64,000 bases of DNA from JAFGXT01 sp963677165 (GTDB taxonomy: Bacteria > Verrucomicrobiota > Lentisphaeria > Victivallales > SZUA-371): NCBI GenBank assembly GCA_963677165.2, contig CAXXSX010000002.1:1674001-1738000 (forward strand), written 5' to 3'. The translations under genes and the position numbers were made by a program. This document shows, in pieces, positions 37,668 through 45,958 of this stretch. The notes beneath the pieces were generated by a model. It was given only the letters and a program-made list of their open reading frames with translations. It was not told where the DNA came from and did not search any database. Position 1 is the first letter of the stretch. Every line of letters begins with the position of its first letter.

Positions 37668-37684
37668 TGGCACGGTTCAGGCTT
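37668..37684 (+). promoter_or_regulatory. Sigma-54 promoter of the thioredoxin operon
   Basis: TTGGCACGGTTCAGGCTT has the obligatory GG (37669-37670) and GC (37681-37682) with exactly ten bases between, and TGGCAC matches the -24 consensus fully. The expected start of transcription is near 37694, 40 bases before the thioredoxin ATG. Confidence 0.8.
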
Positions 37685-37734
37685 AGTAAACAGGCAATCC
37701 ATTAAAAATTAACAACATAAAAGGATATAAAAAG

Positions 37735-38049
37735 ATGAAAGCAATTGAGTTGAACAACAGTAATTTTGATCAGGAAACAAGTGAAGGTGTATGTCTGATT
37801 GATTTTTGGGCTTCGTGGTGCGGACCGTGTAGGATGATGCTTCCGGTAATTGAAGAACTTGCAGCCGATTACGAAGGCAAAGCAAAAATTGCTAAAATCA
37901 ATGTCGATGAAAATCATGGCCTTGCAGCCCGGTTTGGCGTAATGACCATTCCTTCAATCTTTGTATTGAAAGATGGCGAAATCAAAGGAAATTTTGTCGG
38001 TGTTCAGTCAAAAGACGTTCTTGTTAACACGATTAACAGCGAACTATAA
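37735..38049 (+). CDS. trxA: Thioredoxin
   Basis: A 104-residue thioredoxin. The redox site C29-G-P-C32 is in FWASWCGPCRMMLPVIEEL, and the cis-Pro is in GVMTIPSIFVLKDGE. It reduces protein disulfides or persulfides in the cytoplasm. It is the first gene after a sigma-54 promoter and precedes the multidomain disulfide reductase by 66 bases, so a role in handling sulfane sulfur or low-molecular disulfides is likely here rather than a general housekeeping role (inference). The gene symbol is by family only. Confidence 0.93.
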   Translation: MKAIELNNSNFDQETSEGVCLIDFWASWCGPCRMMLPVIEELAADYEGKAKIAKINVDENHGLAARFGVMTIPSIFVLKDGEIKGNFVGVQSKDVLVNTINSEL

Positions 38050-38115
38050 GAGAAGCGGACCAGGGAACTCATAAAGAATGTAATCCGTTGTATGGATGAA
38101 TAACAGGAGTATATA

Positions 38116-40569
38116 ATGAAATTGATCGTAATAGGAGGTGTTGCGGGTGGGGCCAGCGCGGCTGCAAGAGCTCGAAGACTGGATGAAAGCGCTGAAATAA
38201 TATTGTTTGAGCGTGGTAAATACATTTCATTTGCCAACTGCGGATTGCCGTATCATGTTGGTAAAGTGATCCAGAATCGGGACAGCCTGATGGTTATGAC
38301 CCCGGAAAAATTCCTTAATCGAACCAATATTAATGTCCGCGTGGAACAGGAAGTAACCGCGATCAACCGTGACCGCAAAACCGTCAGTGTTCGTAACCTT
38401 ACAGACGGCAGTGAATATGAAGAAAGCTATGACAAGGTCATTATATCCACTGGCTCCAGTCCGGTAACCCCTCCGGTTTCCGGAGTTGATGACAAAGATA
38501 TCTTTCGCCTTTGGACCATTCCTGACATGGACAAGATTGTAGAAAAAATATCTACTGGTGCAAAACGGGCATTGGTGGTTGGTGCTGGATTTATCGGCCT
38601 TGAAATAGCGGAAAATTTGCGGATGCGTGACTTGGAAGTAACGGTGGTTGAACTTATGCCGCAGGTATTGCCGACGCTTGACCAGGAAATGAGCGTACCG
38701 CTTCGTTATGAATTGGAAAAACATGGCGTTAATGTTATCCTTGGCCAAAAAGTTACCGCGTTCTCACGGGATACGACCAGTGGTCAGCTTGCCGCCGCGC
38801 TTGATAACGGTGCTGAACTGTTTGCTGATTTCGTAATAATGAGTGTCGGAGTCAGGCCGAATTCGGAACTGGCAAAAGCCGCCGGTCTGGAGCTGAATGC
38901 ACGTGGTGGAATCGTTGTCGATGAAAAATTGCGGACCTCAGATGAAAATATCTATGCAGTTGGTGACGTTATTCAGGTAAAAGATCCCATTCTAGGCGGC
39001 GACACTATGATCCCTCTTGCAGGACCGGCAAACCGCCAGGGACGGATTGCGGCAGAAAATGCCTGTGGACGAGATTCCTCTTATAAAGGTACCCTTGGTA
39101 CCTCTGTCGTTAAAGTCGGAGACATGACTGCAGCAAGTACGGGCTGGACTGAACGACGGTTGAAACAGGCAGAACATGAATATCAAAAGGTCTACCTCCA
39201 TCCGAGTTCCAATGCCAGTTACTATCCCGGCTGCGGACCTCTGAATATCAAAATGTTATTTGATAAGTCAGGGAACATTCTCGGTGCTCAAGTTGTCGGA
39301 AACAAAGGAGTCGATAAACGTATCGATGTATTTTCGACAGCAATACAAGGTGGACAGAATGTATACGATCTGGAAGAACTCGAACTGGCTTATGCACCTC
39401 CATACGGTTCAGCAAAAGATCCGGTCAACTTTGCCGGCATGGTCGCGGCCAATATCCTGCGCGAAGATACGACTCCGGTATATTGTGACGCCATACCGGA
39501 AAACGCGATGCTGCTGGATATCCGTGAACCGGCGGAAACCGAACTGGGCGTTATCGAAGACGCCAAAATAATTCCGATCGGAAAGCTTCGGGAACGACTG
39601 AATGAACTCCCCAAGGATCGTTTGATCGTAACCTACTGTAAAGTTGGACTGCGTGGTTATCTTGCCGAACGTATCCTGAAACAACACGGTTTTAATGCGG
39701 CAAACCTGATCGGTGGAGTCGCTACCTGGAAATTGTTCCATCCGGAACGCCCGGATGTGAATCCAGGAACTGGGCAAACCTGCTGTGCATATTCCGACAA
39801 ACCGGTGACATCGGTTTTGCCGGATGATATCAAGCCGGTAAAAGATATTGATGTCAGCCCGATGCAATGTCCCGGTCCGGTCGTCCGTCTCAAGCAGGAG
39901 CTGGAGGATATGGAAAACGGACAGGTGCTGAAGCTGAAGGCAAATGCGTCTTTTCAGACCGATCTTGAATCCTGGACCGCCGCGACAGGAAATACGGTAT
40001 TGAGTATTGTTCCGGATGGAGCCACCATCCAGGCTCTGATTCGCAAAGGAACAGGTTCTTCTCCGATCCAGGTCGTTGGAGGTGCAGCGGCGGCAAATAA
40101 CGGTGCTACCATTGTTCTATTCAGCAATGACCTGGACAAAGCAATGGCTGCCTTTATCCTAGCCTCCGGCTTGGCTACGACCGGTGCAAAAGTAACCATG
40201 TTCTTTACCTTCTGGGGCTTGAGTGTGCTTCGCAAGGAAAATCCGCCGACTGTCAGCAAGGATATACTCAGCCGGATGTTTGGCTGGATGTTGCCAAACG
40301 GAGCGCGAAAGTTGGCTCTGTCGAAAATGAATATGCTCGGTATTGGAACTGAAATGATGAAACATGTTATGAATAAGAAGAATGTTGCTTCATTGCCAGA
40401 GTTAATTGTCAATGCAAAAAAACTCGGGATAAAATTTGTTGCCTGCGATATGGCGATGGATGTAATGGGATTAACCCAGCCCGAGTTAATTGATGAGATT
40501 GATGAGATTGCCGGTGTCGCCAGATTTGCGGCTCTTACCCGGGAAGGCGGCAATACTATATTCATTTAA
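38116..40569 (+). CDS. CoA-disulfide-reductase-like fusion: FAD reductase, rhodanese, TusA, DsrE2
   Basis: An 817-residue four-module protein for sulfane-sulfur traffic. Residues 1-445 form a pyridine-nucleotide disulfide oxidoreductase of the CoA-disulfide/NADH-dependent persulfide reductase type, with GGVAGGASAAARARR for FAD and the active C42 in FANCGLPYH. Residues about 460-550 are a rhodanese with C508 (TYCKVGLRGY). Residues about 575-645 are TusA-like with C585 in QCPGP. The end (about 655-817) is DsrE2-like, with C777 in VACDMAMDVMG. All four expected Cys are kept. Sulfur is probably passed between these modules and reduced with NAD(P)H. It follows thioredoxin under a sigma-54 promoter and ends at a terminator. 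Confidence 0.93.
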   Translation: MKLIVIGGVAGGASAAARARRLDESAEIILFERGKYISFANCGLPYHVGKVIQNRDSLMVMTPEKFLNRTNINVRVEQEVTAINRDRKTVSVRNLTDGSEYEESYDKVIISTGSSPVTPPVSGVDDKDIFRLWTIPDMDKIVEKISTGAKRALVVGAGFIGLEIAENLRMRDLEVTVVELMPQVLPTLDQEMSVPLRYELEKHGVNVILGQKVTAFSRDTTSGQLAAALDNGAELFADFVIMSVGVRPNSELAKAAGLELNARGGIVVDEKLRTSDENIYAVGDVIQVKDPILGGDTMIPLAGPANRQGRIAAENACGRDSSYKGTLGTSVVKVGDMTAASTGWTERRLKQAEHEYQKVYLHPSSNASYYPGCGPLNIKMLFDKSGNILGAQVVGNKGVDKRIDVFSTAIQGGQNVYDLEELELAYAPPYGSAKDPVNFAGMVAANILREDTTPVYCDAIPENAMLLDIREPAETELGVIEDAKIIPIGKLRERLNELPKDRLIVTYCKVGLRGYLAERILKQHGFNAANLIGGVATWKLFHPERPDVNPGTGQTCCAYSDKPVTSVLPDDIKPVKDIDVSPMQCPGPVVRLKQELEDMENGQVLKLKANASFQTDLESWTAATGNTVLSIVPDGATIQALIRKGTGSSPIQVVGGAAAANNGATIVLFSNDLDKAMAAFILASGLATTGAKVTMFFTFWGLSVLRKENPPTVSKDILSRMFGWMLPNGARKLALSKMNMLGIGTEMMKHVMNKKNVASLPELIVNAKKLGIKFVACDMAMDVMGLTQPELIDEIDEIAGVARFAALTREGGNTIFI

Positions 40570-40593
40570 TAAAGTAACCAGTTGTATATCTAG

Positions 40594-40630
40594 GGAAGTG
40601 GTGGTTTAAGTCCATCGCTTCCTTTTTTTT
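40594..40630 (+). terminator. Terminator of the thioredoxin/reductase operon
   Basis: GGAAGTGGTGG (40594-40604) pairs with CCATCGCTTCC (40612-40622, two wobbles) and runs into eight T. Confidence 0.9.
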
Positions 40631-40871
40631 GTGCTGTTATTGCCATAAAAAAGCTTCAGGACAGTGTGATTTCGATTATTGTTTATTGATCTTGATGCAC
40701 CTGGAATATATTGCTTTTTCTGGTGACCGGTTTTGTTTGTATTGTATAAGTTGTTGCTAGTTATTTTGTTCCAAGAATGTAAGGTCCTGGTTTGAGATAG
40801 ATTATGGATATTCTTTGACTCGTGGAAGAATAAAAAAACTACAATTTTTATGAAATATGTATATTTTCATT
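40631..40871 (+). other. AT-rich intergenic stretch before the pseudopilin gene
   Basis: No gene is seen in it. It contains a second, upstream promoter-like pair (TTGACT at 40815-40820 and TACAAT at 40840-40845), but the 19-base spacer is long. The main promoter candidate follows at 40872. Confidence 0.4.
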
Positions 40872-40900
40872 TGCATTAGCCCGAAAAATTTGCTACAATT
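40872..40900 (+). promoter_or_regulatory. Sigma-70 promoter of the pseudopilin gene
   Basis: TTGCAT at 40872-40877, 17-base spacer, TACAAT at 40895-40900 preceded by an extended -10 TGC. The predicted leader is about 65 bases and ends in the strong AAAGGAG site. Confidence 0.7.
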
Positions 40901-40972
40901 AAACAGGACTTTATGGGATTCTGTAAATAATGTTTGCAGGTTATATTCCAAAATTAAAAAGGAGAATTAAGT

Positions 40973-41533
40973 ATGAAAAGTCGTAAAGGTTTCACCCTCA
41001 TCGAGCTCTTGGTGGTAATTGCTATTATCGCTATTCTTGCAGGAATGTTGCTTCCTGCATTGAACTCTGCTCGTGAAAAAGCACGTCGTATCAGTTGTGC
41101 ATCTAACCTCAAACAGTGTGGTCTGGCTCTGAAGCAGTATGCTATGGATTTCAAAGATTGGTTCCCTGTTTCAACAGTAGGTAACACTTCTCATGATCAC
41201 CTCGAACTGCTCCGTAGTGAAGAATATCTTTCAGATTACAAAGTTTACATTTGCCCGTCAACTACTGACTCTGCAGCATCAACTGGTGCTATGGCATCTG
41301 GAAATATCAGTTATGTATACATGCCTTGCTTGATGGAAGGTGCTAATGTTACTACTGGTAATCCTGATTCAGCTATCATGACTGATAACAGATCTAACCA
41401 TACAAAGTTTGGTAACATCCTTTATCTGGACGGTCACGTCTCCGGCGTAACTGCTACTGGATGGTATAGCTATGAAAACACTGGTTATACTGATGGTATC
41501 TTCAATGTGGCTGGTGGTCCGGCAAAAAACTAA
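40973..41533 (+). CDS. Type II secretion-type pseudopilin with H-X9-DG tail
   Basis: A 186-residue exported pilin-like protein. After the short basic leader MKSRKG comes the prepilin peptidase site and methylated Phe (G-FTLIELLVVIAIIAILAGMLLP), then the N-terminal helix AREKARRISCASNLKQCGLALKQYA. The C-terminal NHTKFGNILYLDGHV contains His, nine residues, Asp-Gly, the H-X9-DG motif of the very numerous PVC-group pseudopilins. AAAGGAG, an extended -10 promoter and a perfect terminator suggest high, monocistronic expression. Codon choice (GCT, CGT, AAC) looks more biased than in its neighbours. It may build a surface fibre or a secretion pseudopilus. Confidence 0.95.
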   Translation: MKSRKGFTLIELLVVIAIIAILAGMLLPALNSAREKARRISCASNLKQCGLALKQYAMDFKDWFPVSTVGNTSHDHLELLRSEEYLSDYKVYICPSTTDSAASTGAMASGNISYVYMPCLMEGANVTTGNPDSAIMTDNRSNHTKFGNILYLDGHVSGVTATGWYSYENTGYTDGIFNVAGGPAKN

Positions 41534-41560
41534 TATAAATAGTTTTTGATTTAGTGTTTT

Positions 41561-41591
41561 AAAAGGAGGTCTTTTAAAGACCTCCTTTTTT
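41561..41591 (+). terminator. Pseudopilin terminator
   Basis: AAAAGGAGGTC, loop TTTTAAA, GACCTCCTTTT: 11 perfect pairs leading into T residues. The GGAGG of the 5' arm is the only Shine-Dalgarno-like sequence before the next gene and is sequestered in the stem. Confidence 0.92.
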
Positions 41592-41610
41592 GTATATATA
41601 AGTGTATAAT

Positions 41611-43458
41611 ATGGTGGACTTCATTAAAAAATTTGGTATCCCGGCGATCATTTTTCTTGGTTGTATATGTTTCTATCCTCTAGCCTTTTCTCATATTTTT
41701 ATGGACAGTGGGCAACCTTATTATTTTATTGTTTTTTCTCCCGAAATCCTGGCTCTTCTATGTTTGGCAATGATATTTCTCAAAACAGAATCTATAATAC
41801 ATACGTATAGTGCTGCCCGATATATTATTGTTTTGATTTTACTGTTTATTGCTGTTGAGATTTTTCACTTTTACTATTTTGCCGGATATAATTTTAGTTT
41901 TTTGGTACAGTCTTTATTATGGGTATTACTTCCATATTGCGTCTACTTGAACTACGAAGGGTTCAAGAAACTTCTGCCATACTTATTGATTTTTTTCTGG
42001 ATTGCAGTGATGCTGACTTCTTTCAGGGAATTTTTACAAAACAGACTACATTATGGTATTCCAGGAAATTTTAATTGGAATGCGGCATTAGGAATTGTTA
42101 GTTCTGTTGTGCTTTCCGGATATATTTTTACTTGGATCAAACAGAAAAAAGCTGATATACCGGGATATGTCCTTTATCCAATTGCATCAGTTCCTCTGAT
42201 ATGTGGAATTATTCTGATTTTCAGATGTGGGTCCAAGGGGGCTTTGTTAGGGGGAGTAGTTGCTATTGCGTTATTTTTCGGCTTTGAATTAAAGGGGATT
42301 TTCCGGAAAATTTATTTAAAGGCCGGGTTTGCTATAGCTATTGCTGGAATTATTGCAATTTCTCTTTTTTATAAACCTGTTTGCGACCGCGTACTACCTA
42401 ATGATCTTCGAATACATATCTGGGAGGGTGCAATCCATTTAATTGCTGATTATTGGCCGGCAGGAACTTCTCAGCCCGGGTTTGAAAGTGTATTTGCGGA
42501 GTACATGCCTGAAAGTTATTATACAAAGTGGTTCTCTACTTCCAGAAACAATCATCCTCATAACCATTTTTTATTTATGTTTTCAACAATGGGAATTATT
42601 GTAGGAACGGCATGGTTTATCATGGTTGTTTATCCACTGGTACGATATTTTCAGGACTATGATAATCCATCAAATAATTTCCGAAGAAAAACCATGATGA
42701 TCTGCTTTGTAATTCTGCTTGTTCACGGAATGCTTGATCTGGTATTGTTTCAATGGCCAACTTCATATATATTTCTGATTATTCTGGGGTTGCTCTGGCA
42801 CAATATATGGCCGCCGGAGCCTCTGCCCGAAAAAACGACCGGCCCGAATATCTTTCCTGTATGTAAATATGTATGTATTGTTTTTTCAATAACTGTTATT
42901 ATATACATGAGTTATGAGCTTTTCAGGAATATTTCCGCCTCGTCACATTTTAGAAATGGTTTGGGTCTTTACGCTCAAAATGAGTTTGGGCTTGCCGCTG
43001 TGGAATTTGATGAGGCGATCAATATTCAACCCCGACCGTATTACATCTACAGGGCCAGTAGTAATCTATTTTATAAACTGCATGATTTCCAAGACGCATA
43101 TCAGACTTTTTCAAGACTTGACAATCAGCTCAATCGAAATTATGCTCATAATAATCTGATTCTCGGACAGATTTGTCTGGTGGAGAAGAGGCCGGCTGAT
43201 GCAGTAAAGTTTTTTCAACAGGAAATACGTAATTATCCCCTTGGGGTTAATGGTAGCTTTTATCTGCATCTGGCGCAAAAAGAACTAGGCAGAAAAATGG
43301 AGGCGGACTTGGCTTTTAACCATACCAAGTATGCTTTGAAAAAGAAAGGGCTGAACCTTCGTTATTTGCCCTTTTTGCTAAAGAACCCACATTATGACGA
43401 TATATGGTATGCAATTAACTCCAAGACTTTAAAAAAGTATCAGGTGAAAGCACAATGA
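41611..43458 (+). CDS. O-antigen ligase/polymerase-like (Wzy_C) membrane protein with TPR end
   Basis: A 615-residue protein with ten or more hydrophobic segments. The large periplasmic loop holds SRNNHPHNHFLFMFSTMG, the conserved His-Asn pattern of Wzy_C enzymes, which include O-antigen ligases and the pilin O-oligosaccharyltransferases (PglL/PilO type). After residue 440 come TPR-like repeats (LYAQNEFGLAAVEFDEAINIQP, then LYLHLAQKELGRK-type helices). ATG 41611 is used; a GTG at 41602 is also possible, and neither has a ribosome site. It follows the pseudopilin and overlaps the next gene by four bases. Confidence 0.85.
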   Translation: MVDFIKKFGIPAIIFLGCICFYPLAFSHIFMDSGQPYYFIVFSPEILALLCLAMIFLKTESIIHTYSAARYIIVLILLFIAVEIFHFYYFAGYNFSFLVQSLLWVLLPYCVYLNYEGFKKLLPYLLIFFWIAVMLTSFREFLQNRLHYGIPGNFNWNAALGIVSSVVLSGYIFTWIKQKKADIPGYVLYPIASVPLICGIILIFRCGSKGALLGGVVAIALFFGFELKGIFRKIYLKAGFAIAIAGIIAISLFYKPVCDRVLPNDLRIHIWEGAIHLIADYWPAGTSQPGFESVFAEYMPESYYTKWFSTSRNNHPHNHFLFMFSTMGIIVGTAWFIMVVYPLVRYFQDYDNPSNNFRRKTMMICFVILLVHGMLDLVLFQWPTSYIFLIILGLLWHNIWPPEPLPEKTTGPNIFPVCKYVCIVFSITVIIYMSYELFRNISASSHFRNGLGLYAQNEFGLAAVEFDEAINIQPRPYYIYRASSNLFYKLHDFQDAYQTFSRLDNQLNRNYAHNNLILGQICLVEKRPADAVKFFQQEIRNYPLGVNGSFYLHLAQKELGRKMEADLAFNHTKYALKKKGLNLRYLPFLLKNPHYDDIWYAINSKTLKKYQVKAQ

Positions 43459-45356
43459 CTTTTGATAACTGGCTGCATAGCTTACTGAATGCCCCGGCTG
43501 CATTTTTCGTGGCTGTGGTTTTTATGTTAAGCTGCTGTTGTATCGGCAACGTGATCATGCGTGGCCTTAAGTTCAACGACAGTCCCTCTAGGATTGCATT
43601 GGAACCGGTTGTTGGAGTCAATGCCTCTTTTCTGATTTTCTTTATTCTCGCAAATTTCCACATAATAAATAGTTATGTCGTTTGGTCATTGCTCGTAATG
43701 GGGAGCATAGGATTTATCTTCTTATGTGGAAAAAATTATTTTAATTATTTTCGCTCAATTGGGAAAAGACATAAAGTTTTCTTTATTTTTTCAGCCATTT
43801 TTTTCCTTTTTTACCTTAGTCCGGCATTATGTCCGCCGATTTGGTGGGATGATCTTACCTACCACCTGGTGTTGCCGCTTCGATGGCTACAGGATGGTTT
43901 TCCTGCTGTATATCGTGATTTGCCGTATTCGGGCTATCCATCTGCGCCTGAAATGATCTTTTATGGATTAACAGCAGCAGGTGGTATTATGGCTCCGGCT
44001 CTGGTGGTATGGCTGATGTTTTTTCCCATGACTACTTTATTATATATTTGTCTTAACCGTGTTTGCGGAAGAATATCCTCACTGATTTTTTGTATGCTGT
44101 TTATGCTTTCTCCTGCTATGGCAATGATTTTAAAAGGCGCATATATCGAGGTGTTTATGCTGGCTGGAACGGCTACAGCGATACTTTTGGTATTTCCTAC
44201 GTTTGATGACAGTGAGAAACTGCAGGAATCAGTAAAAGTAACGTTTCTTCTAGGATTGATTCTGGGGGGACTGTGTGTGATAAAACTTAACGGAGTTCTT
44301 ATTGCTGCTGTATTTCTCGTAATGTATTTCTTTAATACGGACAAAGAAAAACGGTTGAAAAATAGTTTGACTGTTGCGGTTGTGATCATGATTTTTGCCC
44401 TGCCGTTTTATTTACGTCCGCTATTGACGGCTGGTAATCCGTTTTACCCTTATTTTGGCAGTTTATTTTCAACGGATCCGGCTGTCAGGCTTTGCAGTCA
44501 TTACCATCATGCCTCGGCGGCGGCAAAGTATGGTATTCATAATGTCTGGGGATTGATTGCCGGTCCGGTTCTGGCTTGTCTTAAGGGACAGGTTTACGAT
44601 GGATTCCTGGGCTTTCAGTTTATTCCGGTAATCATTGCTGCGGTTGTAACTCCGGTGGCATTTAAAAAGAATCGACATTATCTACGGATGTTTCTTTCGG
44701 CTTCACTGGTAATTTATATCGGTTGGTTTTTTAGTGCCCAGCAAGTCCGTTTTCTGCTGCCTGCTACCATCTTGCTGATGCTTCCGGCCGCACATTTTTT
44801 CGGAAAGTTGAAATTTCAGTTCAAGTTTATGGCAATGTCGACCCTGTTATTTTTGACAATTGCGTCTGTATCATCCGCGTCCTTCAAAAACAATATTAAT
44901 TGCTGGTTTTATCTTCTGTCGAAGAAGGTTGATTTGAAAAGTTTCATTTATTCCGGTACGGGCCTTGGGTACTTGCCTGCTGCCGAAATGATTGACCGAC
45001 TGACCCCTAAGGACTCCGAAATTTTGATGATTTTTGATAATCGCTCACTTTATATTCCACGTAAAACCAGACTTGGAACTCCACTGTTTCAGGACAAGTA
45101 TCTCACGCCGTTGCCCATTAACGATCGAGCTCTTGTTGAAGAATTGAGAAAAAAACGTATTACGCACTTGCTGATTGGAATGTCCCGGCACAATCCGGAC
45201 CGCCAGCAATGGTTTCAGGATAATCGTGATAAACTGCTTCCTATGCTGGAACATTTGAGCGCTTCAAACGAGATTGATTTGCTTTGGAGGTCAGATAATT
45301 TTTATTTGTTCAGAATTAATGATCCCGGCAACAATTTGAAAAAAACGCCCAAATGA
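43455..45356 (+). CDS. GT-C-like multi-pass membrane protein
   Basis: A 633-residue membrane protein with about ten or more hydrophobic segments. The first external loop has CPPIWWDDLTYHLVLPLRW, where the paired Asp matches the catalytic acid of GT-C lipid-sugar-dependent glycosyltransferases, followed by SGYPSAPEMIFYGL. A soluble part near the end (about residues 500-620) includes TPKDSEILMIFDNRSLYIPRKT. It probably transfers a sugar from a polyprenyl phosphate. The start overlaps the Wzy_C gene by four bases, so both act together. Exact activity unknown. Confidence 0.8.
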   Translation: MTFDNWLHSLLNAPAAFFVAVVFMLSCCCIGNVIMRGLKFNDSPSRIALEPVVGVNASFLIFFILANFHIINSYVVWSLLVMGSIGFIFLCGKNYFNYFRSIGKRHKVFFIFSAIFFLFYLSPALCPPIWWDDLTYHLVLPLRWLQDGFPAVYRDLPYSGYPSAPEMIFYGLTAAGGIMAPALVVWLMFFPMTTLLYICLNRVCGRISSLIFCMLFMLSPAMAMILKGAYIEVFMLAGTATAILLVFPTFDDSEKLQESVKVTFLLGLILGGLCVIKLNGVLIAAVFLVMYFFNTDKEKRLKNSLTVAVVIMIFALPFYLRPLLTAGNPFYPYFGSLFSTDPAVRLCSHYHHASAAAKYGIHNVWGLIAGPVLACLKGQVYDGFLGFQFIPVIIAAVVTPVAFKKNRHYLRMFLSASLVIYIGWFFSAQQVRFLLPATILLMLPAAHFFGKLKFQFKFMAMSTLLFLTIASVSSASFKNNINCWFYLLSKKVDLKSFIYSGTGLGYLPAAEMIDRLTPKDSEILMIFDNRSLYIPRKTRLGTPLFQDKYLTPLPINDRALVEELRKKRITHLLIGMSRHNPDRQQWFQDNRDKLLPMLEHLSASNEIDLLWRSDNFYLFRINDPGNNLKKTPK

Positions 45357-45430
45357 CCCTTTAAAACTCTCTGGCGCAGTGTATAATATACATAATTTGA
45401 AAACTTTTGAAATAAATTGAAAGATTCTGC

Positions 45431-45910
45431 ATGTTTCGTATCGGACAGGGATTTGACGTACACCGTTTGGTGTCGGGCCGCAAGCTGGTTCTCTGTGGTG
45501 TTTCGGTGCCTCATAACACTGGACTTCTCGGACACAGCGACGCGGATGTAGCACTGCATGCTGTAATGGATGCTGTGCTCGGAGCCCTTGCGCTTGGAGA
45601 TATCGGCCACTGGTTCCCTGATTCTTCTGCCGAATACAAGGATGCCGACAGCGGCATACTTCTGAAATCGATTCTCGACTCATCCGAACTGAAATCCTGG
45701 GAGTTGAACAATCTTGATGTTACCATTATGGCTGAAAAGCCGAAACTCTCTCCGTTTATTCAGGAAATGCGGCAGAATCTCGCAAAATTTTTTGACTGTG
45801 ATATCAACCAGGTTTCGGTGAAAGCCACCACTACCGAAAAACTGGGCTTCTGCGGTCGCGAAGAAGGTATAGCCGCCAATGCAACAGTATTGCTGAGGCG
45901 TAAATCATAA
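45431..45910 (+). CDS. ispF: 2-C-methyl-D-erythritol 2,4-cyclodiphosphate synthase
   Basis: Fifth step of the non-mevalonate (MEP) isoprenoid pathway: cyclises CDP-ME-2-phosphate and releases CMP. The 159-residue protein has the zinc ligands D9 and H11 (GQGFDVHRL) and H43 (DVALHAVMDA), with GHSDAD before it. The later DVTIMAEKPKL and KATTTEKLGFCGREEGIA, which bind the substrate and cytidine, are intact. It stands alone, with no ispD beside it. The ribosome site is weak (GAAAGA). Confidence 0.97.
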   Translation: MFRIGQGFDVHRLVSGRKLVLCGVSVPHNTGLLGHSDADVALHAVMDAVLGALALGDIGHWFPDSSAEYKDADSGILLKSILDSSELKSWELNNLDVTIMAEKPKLSPFIQEMRQNLAKFFDCDINQVSVKATTTEKLGFCGREEGIAANATVLLRRKS

Positions 45911-45958
45911 TAATTTTAAATTAGCTTAAATATTAATAAAACAATGAGGGATATGTAA

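Noticed and set aside
38227..38748. A 173-codon minus-strand frame inside the disulfide-reductase gene
   Set aside because: It is a shadow of a strongly conserved gene on the other strand.
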